DNA of 64,000 nt from positions 1,304,501 to 1,368,500 of the forward strand of contig NZ_LN824141.1 of assembly GCF_000953715.1 (NCBI RefSeq). The letters run 5' to 3'. Below are positions 38,181-47,567 of the stretch, piece by piece (position 1 is the stretch's first letter; each line of letters begins with the position of its first letter). Below the pieces are notes generated by a model that saw nothing but the letters and a program-made list of their open reading frames with translations, was not told the origin of the DNA and made no database searches. Origin of the DNA: Defluviitoga tunisiensis. Its GTDB lineage: Bacteria > Thermotogota > Thermotogae > Petrotogales > Petrotogaceae. A program made the position numbers and the translations under genes.

Positions 38181-39194
38181 TTGTTAGAGAATATTGAAAC
38201 TATTATTAGTGTAGTTCTAGTATGTAAAAATGAAGAAAATACAATTGAAAAATGTTTAAACTCTTTGATTAATCAATCTAGGATGCCAGATGAAATACTT
38301 GTAGTAGATGGTATGTCTACAGATGAAACTCAGAATATTGTTAGAACATTTATTAAAACTCATTCAAATATTAAATTAATAATCAACGATAAAGTTTTTA
38401 CCCCTCATGGACTTAATTTAGGGATTAAAAAAAGTAAAGGGAATATTATAATGATTGCAGGTGGTCACACTATCTTTGATCAGTCTTATCTTAAGCAATC
38501 GATCGATTTTTTACTTAATAACGACGATGCATATGCGGTTGGAGGAGTGTCCTTAGCACAGCCTCTTGATCAAAAAAGTGTACTTCAAAAATCTATAGCA
38601 TATTCTTATTCTTCTTCTTTTGGGACTGCCTCCAAACACAGATATTTACATGATTATCCTATAGAAGTAGATACAGTTGCATATGCATGCTATAGAAAAG
38701 AGGTTTTTGAAAAAATAGGATACTTTGATGAAAGATTATTGAGAAATCAGGATATTGAATTTAATTACCGTATGAGAAAAAACGGTTTGAAAATTTTTCT
38801 TTTGCCAGTAATAAATATTTATTACGTGCCTACTAATTATAAGAAATTTTTAAAGAAAAATTTTTCCAACGGTTACTGGAACATTCTAACTTTACGTTAC
38901 ACTCCTCATGGTTTATCTTTGAGACATTTTGTACCATTTTTCTTTGTTACATATTTAATAATATTAATATTACTTCTAATTATAAGTAGAAATAATGCTT
39001 TAAAAATAGTTTTTTCATTACCACTTATATTTTATTTAATTTTAGATAGCTATTTTTCATTAAATTATTCGATAAGGGAAAGAAAAATTTCATTATTTTT
39101 TTGTAGTATGGTATCTTTTTTATTGTTACATCTGTCTTATGGAATTGGAACCTTATGGAGTCTAGTAAGAAATGCTTTTGTGTTTAATAAGTAA
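38181..39194 (+). CDS. Membrane-bound family 2 glycosyltransferase (ExoA-like)
   Basis: 337 residues from TTG at 38181, placed 8 nt after AAAGGTG; the ATG at 38163 overlaps that site. The GT-A core has VVLVCKNEENTIEKCLNSL, VVDGMSTDETQ (first Asp box) and GGVSLAQPLDQ. VDTVAYACYRKEVFEKIGYF and LRNQDIEFNYRMRKNG (the catalytic ED-like block) follow near 175-205. The last 100 residues hold three or four membrane helices. It resembles ExoA-type transferases that add sugars to a lipid-linked chain on the cytoplasmic membrane face. The WecA-like gene 40 nt downstream fits a cell-surface polysaccharide pathway. Confidence 0.85.
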   Translation: MLENIETIISVVLVCKNEENTIEKCLNSLINQSRMPDEILVVDGMSTDETQNIVRTFIKTHSNIKLIINDKVFTPHGLNLGIKKSKGNIIMIAGGHTIFDQSYLKQSIDFLLNNDDAYAVGGVSLAQPLDQKSVLQKSIAYSYSSSFGTASKHRYLHDYPIEVDTVAYACYRKEVFEKIGYFDERLLRNQDIEFNYRMRKNGLKIFLLPVINIYYVPTNYKKFLKKNFSNGYWNILTLRYTPHGLSLRHFVPFFFVTYLIILILLLIISRNNALKIVFSLPLIFYLILDSYFSLNYSIRERKISLFFCSMVSFLLLHLSYGIGTLWSLVRNAFVFNK

Positions 39195-39234
39195 TGAACA
39201 ATAATCGATTTTTCTAGTAGAGAGAGGAAAATAT

Positions 39235-40155
39235 ATGACTTTTGTTAAAATTATATCCGCATTTGTGTTATCAGTTGTTTTAACACCATTGATGATAAAA
39301 ATAGCAAAAAAGTACAATATTGTTGATAAGCCTGATAATAAATTGAAATCACATAAATCTCCTACCCCTTATTTAGGTGGAATAGCAATATTTTTATCAA
39401 TATTACCTTTTTATATTCTTGATATAGGTTTTATTTTACCAGCCTCTATTTTAACATTTATTGGTTTGTATGATGATATGAAAAATGTTTCTCCATTTTT
39501 GCGACTAATATCTGAGTTCTTAGTTGTTTCTATGGCAGTGTATATGGTTGGAGGAATAAGAAATCCTTATCATTTTGTCTTGCTTGTGATAACAGGTATA
39601 GCTTTAGTTAATGGAGTAAATATGGTAGATGGAATGGATGGAGTATGTGCAGGTACAGTAGTAATTAGTTTGATTTTTTTTGCTGTGATTTCAAAAAACT
39701 ATGACTTATTAATTTTTGTTTCAGCAATAATGGGATTTTTATTGTATAATTTCTATCCTGCAAAAATCTTTTTAGGGGATGCTGGTTCTTATCTTCTTGG
39801 ATTTATGTTATTTTATTCATTTTCATTTCTTTCTGGAAAATCTGGCAGAGGAGGTTATTTTATATCGCTTATAATAACTGGTTTTTTCTTTGTAGACTTA
39901 TTTTATGCAGTATTAAGAAGACTTTTAAATAAAAGATCTCCTTTTTTGGGAGACAAAGAACACATCTATGATAAAATTCGAAAAAAATACAACATTCCTC
40001 CAATAAAAGTTTCACTTGTTACATATATAATCTCTTTTGTTTTTGGAATCATTGGCCTAATAGCTTGGGATTTTCAAGTTATAGGTGTTATAATAGTGAT
40101 AGCAGTGTTCCTGTTTATTGGCTACCATTTTGAATTATATAAATATCAATTTTGA
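39235..40155 (+). CDS. Undecaprenyl-phosphate N-acetylglucosamine-1-phosphate transferase, WecA/TagO type
   Basis: 306 residues with about ten membrane helices. Family motifs in order are KLKSHKSPTPYLGGIAIFL near 34, GLYDDMKNVSPFLRL near 77, the catalytic NMVDGMDGVCAG near 130 and LGDAGSYLLGFML near 177, then DLFYAVLRRLLNKRSPF and GDKEHIYDKI near 240. These Asp residues bind Mg and the nucleotide sugar. It starts a lipid-linked polysaccharide by moving a HexNAc-1-phosphate to undecaprenyl phosphate. Length and the KEHIYDK block favour WecA/TagO over MraY. The ATG follows AGAGAGG. Confidence 0.9.
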   Translation: MTFVKIISAFVLSVVLTPLMIKIAKKYNIVDKPDNKLKSHKSPTPYLGGIAIFLSILPFYILDIGFILPASILTFIGLYDDMKNVSPFLRLISEFLVVSMAVYMVGGIRNPYHFVLLVITGIALVNGVNMVDGMDGVCAGTVVISLIFFAVISKNYDLLIFVSAIMGFLLYNFYPAKIFLGDAGSYLLGFMLFYSFSFLSGKSGRGGYFISLIITGFFFVDLFYAVLRRLLNKRSPFLGDKEHIYDKIRKKYNIPPIKVSLVTYIISFVFGIIGLIAWDFQVIGVIIVIAVFLFIGYHFELYKYQF

Positions 40156-40201
40156 TAAGTGAAAAATTACTTGAAATGTTTGATGTAAAAGAGGTGTTAG
40201 T

Positions 40202-41509
40202 ATGATTATATTAAAGGGTGTTTATGGTGATTTTATGAAATTGCGTCCTTCCTGGGTAAAAAAAATATTTGTTGATGATACGTCAATAAAAAACGAAAAA
40301 GGTCCAGAACTTTTCGAAAAATATACATATGAAATAGAAGGCAGATTTGGAAATTATAAATGGTTAAACAACGAATTTAATCTCGAAGATGAGGGAGATA
40401 ATACAAAATTACAAGAACTAAAAATAGATATTGAATATATTCCTTTAATTTTGACCATTTTTAGGATTAACACATTTTTTAAATCAAGTAAGAAAAGTGT
40501 TATCTCCTTGTTATCTACCGAACAAGAAAATAGAACTGCAGAAATAATAACAGAAGAATCTTTGGTATATGCTTTAAATGAATCAAGTGAATCAGTGTTC
40601 GTTTATTTAAAGAAATTAAAAAAAGGTATTATAGAGCACCATTTGGTTTTCAGTCACGGAAATTATGGCAATTTTTATGATTTAAATATAGAAACAGATG
40701 AAAAAGGCATAAGAAACTTTTATAAAAATCTTTTGAATGAGACAAATAATTTTCGAGTTGCGGTTCTACCGACTATAACCCAAAAATCTTCTCCTTATTA
40801 CAATAAAATTTTAGAAAAACTAGAAATAGTAAATTATGAAGATATTTTAGGAATTACTGATGAATTTTTCTCTTTATTTGACATTTCTCCAAATGACATT
40901 GTTGGAAATATAACTGCTCAAAAAGATCTAGAAAGCTATGCAAATTATCTTTCTAATTTAAGAAATGAAAATGATTTCTATTATTTTGATGAAGATGTTG
41001 ATGATTTAGACATAGATTTCAGCGTAAAAAACATGGAAGAACTTGAAGATGAAATTAAAGATAGCATAAATGATTCAGAAGAATTATATAGTATAGATAA
41101 TACTTATGAAGATGAGTATTTTGATATTTTCTTAGAGTTAGAGGAAGAATTTATGGATTTTATGGATAGGGTTATGTTTGATGACAGTTTGGACGAAGAA
41201 ATAAAAAGGAAGTATTTAATGGGCGTCAAAAATTTAATAAATGAAATCTCTGCGTTATTTAACAATCTTAAAAGTAAGAAAGAATTTGAAAAAGAAATTC
41301 TGTTAGATTTAGTAAATGCATATGGGATTGATCAAATTAAGTTAAAAAAAGAATTATTTTCTCAAATATTTGATGAAATAGATATGGAAAATGATTTAAA
41401 AGACATTTATGAGATTTCTGAAGATAAAGTATTAAATGATTATAAAAAATGGTATAAAGAAGTAATCTATAAAAAAGGAAAGAGTATGATGGAATTCATT
41501 AAAAATTAA
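40202..41509 (+). CDS. Acidic soluble protein of unknown function
   Basis: 435 residues with no signal peptide or membrane helix. Residues 255-325 are extremely acidic (FDEDVDDLDIDFS, EELEDEIKDSINDSEELYS). The C-terminus (330-435) is helical. The first ATG at 40202 has AAGAGGTG upstream; an ATG eleven codons later (40235, MKLRPSWVKK) also has an AAGGGTG-like site, so the true start is uncertain. It sits 30 nt before oadB in a tight operon. No family is recognised. Confidence 0.65.
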   Translation: MIILKGVYGDFMKLRPSWVKKIFVDDTSIKNEKGPELFEKYTYEIEGRFGNYKWLNNEFNLEDEGDNTKLQELKIDIEYIPLILTIFRINTFFKSSKKSVISLLSTEQENRTAEIITEESLVYALNESSESVFVYLKKLKKGIIEHHLVFSHGNYGNFYDLNIETDEKGIRNFYKNLLNETNNFRVAVLPTITQKSSPYYNKILEKLEIVNYEDILGITDEFFSLFDISPNDIVGNITAQKDLESYANYLSNLRNENDFYYFDEDVDDLDIDFSVKNMEELEDEIKDSINDSEELYSIDNTYEDEYFDIFLELEEEFMDFMDRVMFDDSLDEEIKRKYLMGVKNLINEISALFNNLKSKKEFEKEILLDLVNAYGIDQIKLKKELFSQIFDEIDMENDLKDIYEISEDKVLNDYKKWYKEVIYKKGKSMMEFIKN

Positions 41510-41539
41510 CATTCCACAATATTTTCAGGAGGTAAGCTA

Positions 41540-42676
41540 ATGTCTCTAAATGAGATCTTTAGTTTTTTTTCTAATAGTGGCTTTGCAAGCATAAATTGGT
41601 CACAAATTGTTATGATTGCCATTGGTCTTGGTATTATTTACATTGCTATCGTAAAACATGCTGAACCTCTTCTTTTAATCCCGCTAGGTTTTGGAATGAT
41701 CATGGCTAATATACCTCCTGAATTGACAGGAATCCTTTTGCCTCCTCAAAATGGTCAACCGGGTGGTTTATTGTGGTATATTAAACAAGGAATGGAATTG
41801 GGAATATACCCCCCTTTAATATTTCTTGGAATAGGTGCTTTAACAGATTTTTCATATTTGATTGCAGATCCTAGGTTAATATTGTTGGGTGGAGCAGCAC
41901 AAGTCGGTATATTTATTACTTTTATTCTGGCAAGTTTATTAGGTTTTGATTTGCGTGCAGCTGCATCTATTTCTATAATTGGTGGGGCGGATGGACCTAC
42001 AGCTATATATCTAGCTTCAAAATTTTCTCCTGATATGTTATCTGTAATAGCTATTGCAGCTTATTCTTATATTTCTCTCATTCCTATTTTACAACCACCA
42101 GTTTCGAAGTTATTGACAACCAAGAGAGAAAGAAAAATTAGAATGAAAAAACTAAGAAATGTTTCAAAGAAAGAAAGAATTATATTTCCAATTTTAACAA
42201 CAATATTAGTTTCTATGATAGTTCCCCAAACATTACCTTTGATTGGTATGTTAATGTTAGGAAATCTTCTAAAAGAAACTGGATTGACGGGGAGATTAGC
42301 AGAAGCAGCGTCTAGGTATATTTGTGATACAGTTACAATCTTACTTATGCTTTCGGTAGGTGCTTCGGCTACAGCTGATATTTTTTTATCTCTCGGTACG
42401 TTAAAAATCATTCTTTTGGGAGCATTTGCTTTTGTTAGCTCTTTAGCCAGTGGAATTATTTTTGCAAAATTTATGAATCTATTTTCTAAGGAAAAAATAA
42501 ATCCATTGATCGGAGCTGCAGGAGTTTCAGCTGTTCCTGATTCTGCAAGAGTTGCTCAACGATTAGCTCAAGAGGCAGATCCTGGGAATTTTATTTTGAT
42601 GCATGCAATGGGACCAAATGTCGCTGGAGTAATAGGTTCTGCTATTGTTGCAGGTTTTTTCTTAAGTATTCTTTAA
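41540..42676 (+). CDS. oadB: Sodium-pumping decarboxylase beta subunit (OadB/GcdB/MmdB family)
   Basis: 378 residues with about nine or ten membrane helices. The conserved SIIGGADGPTAIYLASKF near 145 and the C-terminal AAGVSAVPDSARVAQRLAQE near 325, together with AMGPNVAGVIGSAIVAG, are signatures of the subunit that carries Na+ across the membrane when a carboxybiotin is decarboxylated. Members act with an alpha decarboxylase and a biotin or gamma subunit. None of those is encoded nearby. The ATG follows AGGAGG. It is within an operon with KorD and KorA, which also handle 2-oxoacids; a working link is inference. Confidence 0.93.
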   Translation: MSLNEIFSFFSNSGFASINWSQIVMIAIGLGIIYIAIVKHAEPLLLIPLGFGMIMANIPPELTGILLPPQNGQPGGLLWYIKQGMELGIYPPLIFLGIGALTDFSYLIADPRLILLGGAAQVGIFITFILASLLGFDLRAAASISIIGGADGPTAIYLASKFSPDMLSVIAIAAYSYISLIPILQPPVSKLLTTKRERKIRMKKLRNVSKKERIIFPILTTILVSMIVPQTLPLIGMLMLGNLLKETGLTGRLAEAASRYICDTVTILLMLSVGASATADIFLSLGTLKIILLGAFAFVSSLASGIIFAKFMNLFSKEKINPLIGAAGVSAVPDSARVAQRLAQEADPGNFILMHAMGPNVAGVIGSAIVAGFFLSIL

Positions 42677-42691
42677 AGGAGGATAAATATA

Positions 42692-42901
42692 GTGCAATCC
42701 ACAAAGAAATTGTATAATGTAGTAATAAACTATAATTACTGCAAGAGATGTGGAATTTGTTCTTGGATTTGTCCTGTTAAAGCTATAGTTGAAGGAGAAT
42801 TTGATATTCCTCAAATTTCTGATCCTCTTAAATGTACAGGATGTCTTCAGTGTGAAAGGATGTGTCCGGATTTTGCAATTGATGTTAGATTAGTGGAATA
42901 G
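42692..42901 (+). CDS. korD: 2[4Fe-4S] ferredoxin subunit of a 2-oxoacid oxidoreductase (KorD-like)
   Basis: 69 residues with two classic clusters: CKRCGICSWICP near 13 and CTGCLQCERMCP near 45, each CxxCxxCxxxCP. Small size and position directly before a KorA gene mark it as the delta subunit that carries electrons from the oxidoreductase to soluble ferredoxin. The GTG at 42692 follows AAAGGAGG by 9 nt. The gap from oadB is 15 nt. Confidence 0.87.
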   Translation: MQSTKKLYNVVINYNYCKRCGICSWICPVKAIVEGEFDIPQISDPLKCTGCLQCERMCPDFAIDVRLVE

Positions 42902-42933
42902 TAATAGATTTATTTAGAAAAAGAGGTGATTCG

Positions 42934-44091
42934 ATGGGTAAGATGCTTTTTTTACAAGGCAACGAAGCTGTAGGCATGGCTGCGATAAAAGCTGGCTGTC
43001 GTTTTTTTGCTGGATACCCAATTACACCTTCTACAGAAATTGCAGAATATATGGCTCGAGAACTACCAAAAGTCGGAGGTACCTTTATTCAAATGGAGGA
43101 TGAATTATCAAGTGCATCTGCAATAATAGGAGCTTCACTTGCTGGAACCAAATCAATGACAGCTACTAGTGGACCTGGTTTTTCATTGATGCAAGAAGCT
43201 ATAGGCTATGCCATAATGGCAGAAGTACCAACTGTATTTGTAGATGTAATGAGGGGCGGTCCTAGCACAGGATCACCAACAGATCCGTCTCAAGGAGATA
43301 TAATGCAGATTCGTTGGGGAACACATGGAGATCATCAAATTATTGCACTTTATCCTTCAACTGTTGAAGAGGTTTATATCTATACAATAGAGGCCTTTAA
43401 TTATGCCGAAATGTATCGAACTCCTGTAATTTTAGCTTTAGATGAAACGTTGGCACATATGAGAGAAAATGTGTACTTTGATTATGACAAAGAAAATCCC
43501 AGAATAATTGAAAGGTTAAAAGAAAGGGAACTAGATGAGGATGAACTTTTTCTACCTTATGATATGAATTATCAAAGGTTAGTAAATCCTTTAGTAGAAA
43601 TGGGAAAAACTAGATTTCACGTGTCGGGTTTGTTTCATGATGAAAGTGGATTTCCCACTAGTGATCCCAATCGTATTGCAAAAGTTTTAGAGCATCTTGA
43701 TGCTAAAATCAGATTATATGCTGAAGAAATATCTATCTATAATGAGTATTTGATTCAAGATGCCCAGATAGTTGTTATAGCATTTGGAAGTGTTGCAAGA
43801 AGTGCTTTAAGAGCTGTTAAACAGGCGAGATCTGATAAAATTCCTGTTGGCCTTTTTAAACCTATTACACTGTGGCCTTTACCAACTTCACGATTGAAAA
43901 TGCTTTTAAAAAATTCTCAAATAATTATTGTTCCAGAAATGAATAAAGGACAATATGTTAGAGAAATTTCACGACTAAATAAGGCAAACAGACATATAGA
44001 ATCACTCACTAAAACCACAGGAAAGTTGATAACATCCGAAGAGATTTTAGATGTGATTGTTAAGATGTGGATTCAAATATCGGAGATGTAG
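42934..44091 (+). CDS. korA: 2-oxoacid:ferredoxin oxidoreductase alpha subunit (KorA-like)
   Basis: 385 residues. GNEAVGMAAIKAGCRFFAGY, then PITPSTEIAEYMA, then MEDELSSASAIIGASLAGTK and ATSGPGFSLMQEAIGYA are the pyrimidine-binding and interface blocks of the alpha subunit. MRGGPSTGSPTDPSQGDI near 108 is typical of the 2-oxoglutarate/branched-chain type. The enzyme oxidatively decarboxylates a 2-oxoacid to acyl-CoA. The TPP-binding beta subunit and the gamma subunit are expected next but are not in this window. The ATG follows AAGAGGTG. Confidence 0.92.
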   Translation: MGKMLFLQGNEAVGMAAIKAGCRFFAGYPITPSTEIAEYMARELPKVGGTFIQMEDELSSASAIIGASLAGTKSMTATSGPGFSLMQEAIGYAIMAEVPTVFVDVMRGGPSTGSPTDPSQGDIMQIRWGTHGDHQIIALYPSTVEEVYIYTIEAFNYAEMYRTPVILALDETLAHMRENVYFDYDKENPRIIERLKERELDEDELFLPYDMNYQRLVNPLVEMGKTRFHVSGLFHDESGFPTSDPNRIAKVLEHLDAKIRLYAEEISIYNEYLIQDAQIVVIAFGSVARSALRAVKQARSDKIPVGLFKPITLWPLPTSRLKMLLKNSQIIIVPEMNKGQYVREISRLNKANRHIESLTKTTGKLITSEEILDVIVKMWIQISEM

Positions 44092-44094
44092 AAA

Positions 44095-45561
44095 ATGACA
44101 AATGAAATTCCAACAAAATATATAAAAAAAATAAGAAGAGCTTATATTAATCCGGGTCTTACATATGTTTTAAATAGATTTTGTGATCTATTTCTTTTTT
44201 CAATTAATGTGTATGTTGATATCAATGAAGATCCTGAAAAGGTTCCTTCTAATCTATATAAATTTTTAAAGATATGTAATTCCTTTAAATTATTTAAGAT
44301 TATGAGTTTTCAAGAAATAAAAGATATTTCCCAACAGAGAATTATGTTGGATATGCCAGGCGAAGCAGGAAAAGTGATTTTAACTTATGAGATTTTAATA
44401 AAAGATGAGGTTTATCTAGTATATGAAATTATAAAGCGTTCAAAACCTATTGTATCAGTTATTTTAACCGATATTCTATTAAATTCAGCCAAATTGGGGA
44501 GTGTTTTTAAAACTTCAAAAATCATTCTTGAAAGAAGTTATGATATTGAGTCATCGGTAGATGAGATGATATATGCATCAATGACTGGAATTACCGGAGG
44601 TTTTGCAGGTGCGTTTAATAGAGCCATTCTATTTAAAGAGGATGGAAATGATTTTAGAGTACATAGAGCTCTAGGTCCTGCAGATGAATCAGAAGCCCAC
44701 ATGGTATATGATGCTTTTGAAACCTTAGAAATGGATATATTACCTTATTTACAAGGATATACCAACAATATGGAGTACTTTTCAAACTTAGAAAAAAATA
44801 TTAAATCAATTTCTATAAGAAAGAGAGTTCTATTCAAAAATCAACTTTTAAATAAAGCTTTTGAAAAAAATGCTACAATTAAATCTCCTGTTAGTAATTT
44901 AGACGAAAGTTTGGTTCATGCGCTAGGCTTGAGAGGAGAAATTGCATTTTCACCATTAAAAATTTCGCAAGAGAACATCGCTTTTTATTTATGTGATAAC
45001 AGATATGATGGTAAACCTATAACTGATGAACAATTAGAAATTTTGGATTATTTTGCTAAACAAAGTGCCATAATGTGGCAAAATAAAATTTCGTTGAATT
45101 TATTAAAAGAAGAAGCAGAAATAGACATGCTTACTAAAGTCGGTAATAGAAGAGGTTATGAAAAGTACATATCCTCGTTAAGCTATCAAAAAAGTCAATC
45201 TATCGCTATAGCCATTTTGGATCTAGATAATTTTAAAGATGTAAACGATAAGCATGGTCATCAAAAAGGTGATGAAATATTGGTAACTTTTGCAAATATT
45301 GCTAAAAAAAATTTGAGAAAGACTGATAAAATATTTAGGTACGGTGGAGACGAGTTTGTAGTAATTTTACATGATGTTTCTCAAACGAATGTTGTTAATG
45401 TTATAAAACGATTACAAAAGCAATTTTTCGCCGCAACTAATTGTACATTTTCTGCAGGTGTTAGTTATGGCGAGAGCAGTAATATTAGCCAACTTTTTGA
45501 TGATGCTGATAAAAAATTGTATGAGGTAAAGCAAAAAGGGAAAAGTGATTTAATTTTCTAA
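44095..45561 (+). CDS. GGDEF diguanylate cyclase with GAF-like sensor region
   Basis: 488 residues. The C-terminal GGDEF domain (from about 340) has NFKDVNDKHGHQKGDEIL and the intact active site GGDEF at 417-421. RKTD at 408-411, five residues before, is a complete inhibitory I-site for feedback by c-di-GMP. The middle (about 145-335) looks like a GAF domain; the first 140 residues are unassigned. There is no membrane helix, so the signal is cytosolic. It starts only 3 nt after the korA stop, a coupling that is odd for a signalling enzyme, and it lies where korB is usually found. Confidence 0.88.
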   Translation: MTNEIPTKYIKKIRRAYINPGLTYVLNRFCDLFLFSINVYVDINEDPEKVPSNLYKFLKICNSFKLFKIMSFQEIKDISQQRIMLDMPGEAGKVILTYEILIKDEVYLVYEIIKRSKPIVSVILTDILLNSAKLGSVFKTSKIILERSYDIESSVDEMIYASMTGITGGFAGAFNRAILFKEDGNDFRVHRALGPADESEAHMVYDAFETLEMDILPYLQGYTNNMEYFSNLEKNIKSISIRKRVLFKNQLLNKAFEKNATIKSPVSNLDESLVHALGLRGEIAFSPLKISQENIAFYLCDNRYDGKPITDEQLEILDYFAKQSAIMWQNKISLNLLKEEAEIDMLTKVGNRRGYEKYISSLSYQKSQSIAIAILDLDNFKDVNDKHGHQKGDEILVTFANIAKKNLRKTDKIFRYGGDEFVVILHDVSQTNVVNVIKRLQKQFFAATNCTFSAGVSYGESSNISQLFDDADKKLYEVKQKGKSDLIF

Positions 45562-45574
45562 GTTGTTTGAGTTA

Positions 45575-46333
45575 TCAAAATATAACATCAAGTGCCATCA
45601 TTAATAAAAAACCTATTATTAGAGAAAAGGTGGCTATTTCTTCATTTCCATGTGAATGTGTTTCGGGAATTATCTCGTCGCTTATAACGTAAAGCATTGC
45701 TCCTGCAGCAAAAGATAGGAAAAAAGGTAAAAGTGGTTCCATCAGAACAACTAATGAAGCTCCTAACAAACCTCCTAACGGTTCTACTAGTCCGGTTAAT
45801 AATGTCCAATAAAAGCTTTGTTTTTTGCTGTAATTTGCTTGAAGCAATGAAAAAGCGGTTGCAGTTCCTTCAGGTATATTTTGTAGACCAATAGCTAATG
45901 CTAATGAAATTCCATTAGATATCATTCCCCCACCAAAGCTAACTCCAACCGCCATCCCTTCAGGAAAGTTATGTAGGGTTATAGCAATAATAAAAAGCCA
46001 TATTTTTTTAAGTTTAGCTGCTTCAGGTCCTTCGTGACCTTTTAAAAAATGTTCATGGGGGGCAAATCTATCAAACAAATCTATAACTATTGAGCCGGTT
46101 AAAATTCCTATAATTGTGATTAATATCCCTCCTTGTTCAAGAGAAGGGACGATTAACGAAAACATAGTTGCAGAAAGCATAACTCCTGCAGCAAACCCAA
46201 GAAGAAAGTCCATTGATTTCTCATTCAATTCTTTTTTCATAAACAGAACAGGTATGGCACCAATTACTGTTGCTAAACCTGCAATAAGACTTGATATAGT
46301 TCCATATAACCATATTTGTAGATTAGTCAACAT
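45575..46333 (-). CDS. ZIP-family divalent metal transporter
   Basis: About 252 residues with eight membrane helices. HNFPEGMAVGVSFGGG near 142 (helix 4) and LAIGLQNIPEGTATAFSLLQ near 167 (helix 5) form the metal path of ZIP carriers. A short loop HEHFLKGHEG near 95 may bind metal. It takes up Zn or similar ions across the inner membrane. The ATG at 46333 is chosen because AAAGGA lies 7 nt before it; an in-frame GTG at 46339 overlaps this site. It converges on the GGDEF gene with 13 nt between. Confidence 0.9.
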   Translation of the reverse strand: MLTNLQIWLYGTISSLIAGLATVIGAIPVLFMKKELNEKSMDFLLGFAAGVMLSATMFSLIVPSLEQGGILITIIGILTGSIVIDLFDRFAPHEHFLKGHEGPEAAKLKKIWLFIIAITLHNFPEGMAVGVSFGGGMISNGISLALAIGLQNIPEGTATAFSLLQANYSKKQSFYWTLLTGLVEPLGGLLGASLVVLMEPLLPFFLSFAAGAMLYVISDEIIPETHSHGNEEIATFSLIIGFLLMMALDVIF

Positions 46334-46415
46334 TGCCACATCCTTTTATTATTAAAATATATTATTATGTGTAGATAAAAAAATTAATGAGATAATGTAC
46401 CTTATTCTGAAAGAT

Positions 46416-46445
46416 AGTATAGCACAAAATCAAGGGAAAAATCAA
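46416..46445 (-). promoter_or_regulatory. Promoter of the ZIP transporter gene
   Basis: On the minus strand TTGATT (46445-46440) and TATACT (46421-46416) are 18 bp apart, about 83 nt upstream of the ZIP start. The 318-nt divergent region 46334-46651 also has a TATAAT at 46498-46503 facing cysC with no clear -35. Nothing else is recognised there. Confidence 0.5.
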
Positions 46446-46651
46446 TAAATTTTAAAAAGATATCGATAATAATGCTGAATTTAACTGATATATTTGATAT
46501 AATATATGAAGAAACAATAATGAATATATTATTCAAATGTATAATATTTAAATAATATCTATTCATTGTGTGTTTTCTACTAGTTTTTAGGTTTATTTAT
46601 CAGTATTTAAAATTATTTACATAAACTCATTCTATGGATGGAGGTATAGCA

Positions 46652-47257
46652 TTGGAACGAAACAAACCAAAAAATGTCTTTTGGCATGAAGGAAAGATAA
46701 AAAAAGAGGATAGAGAAAAACTTTTAGGTCAAAAAGGAGTTATTGTATGGTTCACGGGACTTTCGGCTTCAGGAAAGTCCACAATAGCTTGTGAAGTTGA
46801 AAGGAGGCTTTTTGAAAAGAAAAAACTTGCTTATGTCTTAGATGGAGATAATATTAGACATGGATTAAATAAAGATTTAGGGTTTTCTCCAGAAGATAGA
46901 GAGGAGAATATTAGGAGGATAGGTGAAGTTGCTAAGTTATTTTCAGATGCAGGATTGATAGCATTAACAGCATTTATTTCTCCTTACAAAAAAGATAGAG
47001 AAAAGGTGAGATATCTAGTTAAAAATGATGAATTTATTGAAGTGTACGTTAAATGTCCAATAGATGTACTAAAGAAAAGAGATCCAAAAGGGATGTATGA
47101 GAAGGCATTAAGAGGAGAAATAAAAGAGTTCACAGGAATTTCTGCACCTTATGAAGAGCCTGACAATCCTGAGCTTATATTAGAAACTGATAAAGAAACT
47201 ATTGATCAGTCGGTTAATAAAGTTATGGAATATTTAAAAGCTCAAGGAATCATTTAA
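46652..47257 (+). CDS. cysC: Adenylylsulfate (APS) kinase
   Basis: 201 residues. The P-loop GLSASGKST is near 36, LDGDNIRHGLNKDLGFSPED near 62 binds APS, and AFISPYKKDREKVR and the lid block KEFTGISAPYEEPDNPEL follow. It phosphorylates adenylylsulfate to PAPS using ATP, the step after sat. The TTG at 46652 is preferred because GGAGG lies 8 nt upstream; the ATG at 46634 overlaps that site. It stands alone, with its own 318-nt upstream region shared with the ZIP gene. Confidence 0.95.
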   Translation: MERNKPKNVFWHEGKIKKEDREKLLGQKGVIVWFTGLSASGKSTIACEVERRLFEKKKLAYVLDGDNIRHGLNKDLGFSPEDREENIRRIGEVAKLFSDAGLIALTAFISPYKKDREKVRYLVKNDEFIEVYVKCPIDVLKKRDPKGMYEKALRGEIKEFTGISAPYEEPDNPELILETDKETIDQSVNKVMEYLKAQGII

Positions 47258-47373
47258 ATATATATTATAACTATTTTTAAAAAGAGTCAATTTTAGAATA
47301 CTTTTCAAAGTTATCATTAAGATTTTAGTAAAAAATAATTAAATAAATTAATGAGTGAGCAAAAGCCTAATAG

Positions 47374-47543
47374 TGACTTTATAGTGGGTCCAGGGCGGAG
47401 CTCCATCTGCATTATTAGTATAAGTACCAAAAAGATTAAAGAAATAAAGCGATAGAGAGTAATAGAAGTAGGATGGTATTTTGTAAAAAAATCAAATAGA
47501 AAATATATATATTACGGATTATAGGATTTCTAAAGTAAGTAAA
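47374..47543 (+). promoter_or_regulatory. Leader element: palindromic repeat plus 25-nt motif
   Basis: The repeat copy at 47374-47430 has GGGTCCAGGGCGGAGCTCC (loop GGA) and TTAGTA-TAAG-TACCAA. Downstream sequence aligns with the leader at 23435-23520 (shared TTAAAGAAAT and ATTTTGTA). The motif TTATAGGATTTCTAAAG then TAAGTAAA is at 47519-47543, followed by exactly 12 nt and AGGAGG (47556-47561), the same spacing as in the sat leader. From 47258 to 47373 nothing else is recognised. Confidence 0.6.
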
Positions 47544-47567
47544 AAGCGTATTAATAGGAGGTAATTT

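Noticed and set aside
46560-46640. Sixth copy of the 25-nt leader motif upstream of cysC
   Set aside because: TTTTTAGGTTTATTTATCAGTA is only loosely similar, is too far from the SD, and no palindromic repeat is nearby.
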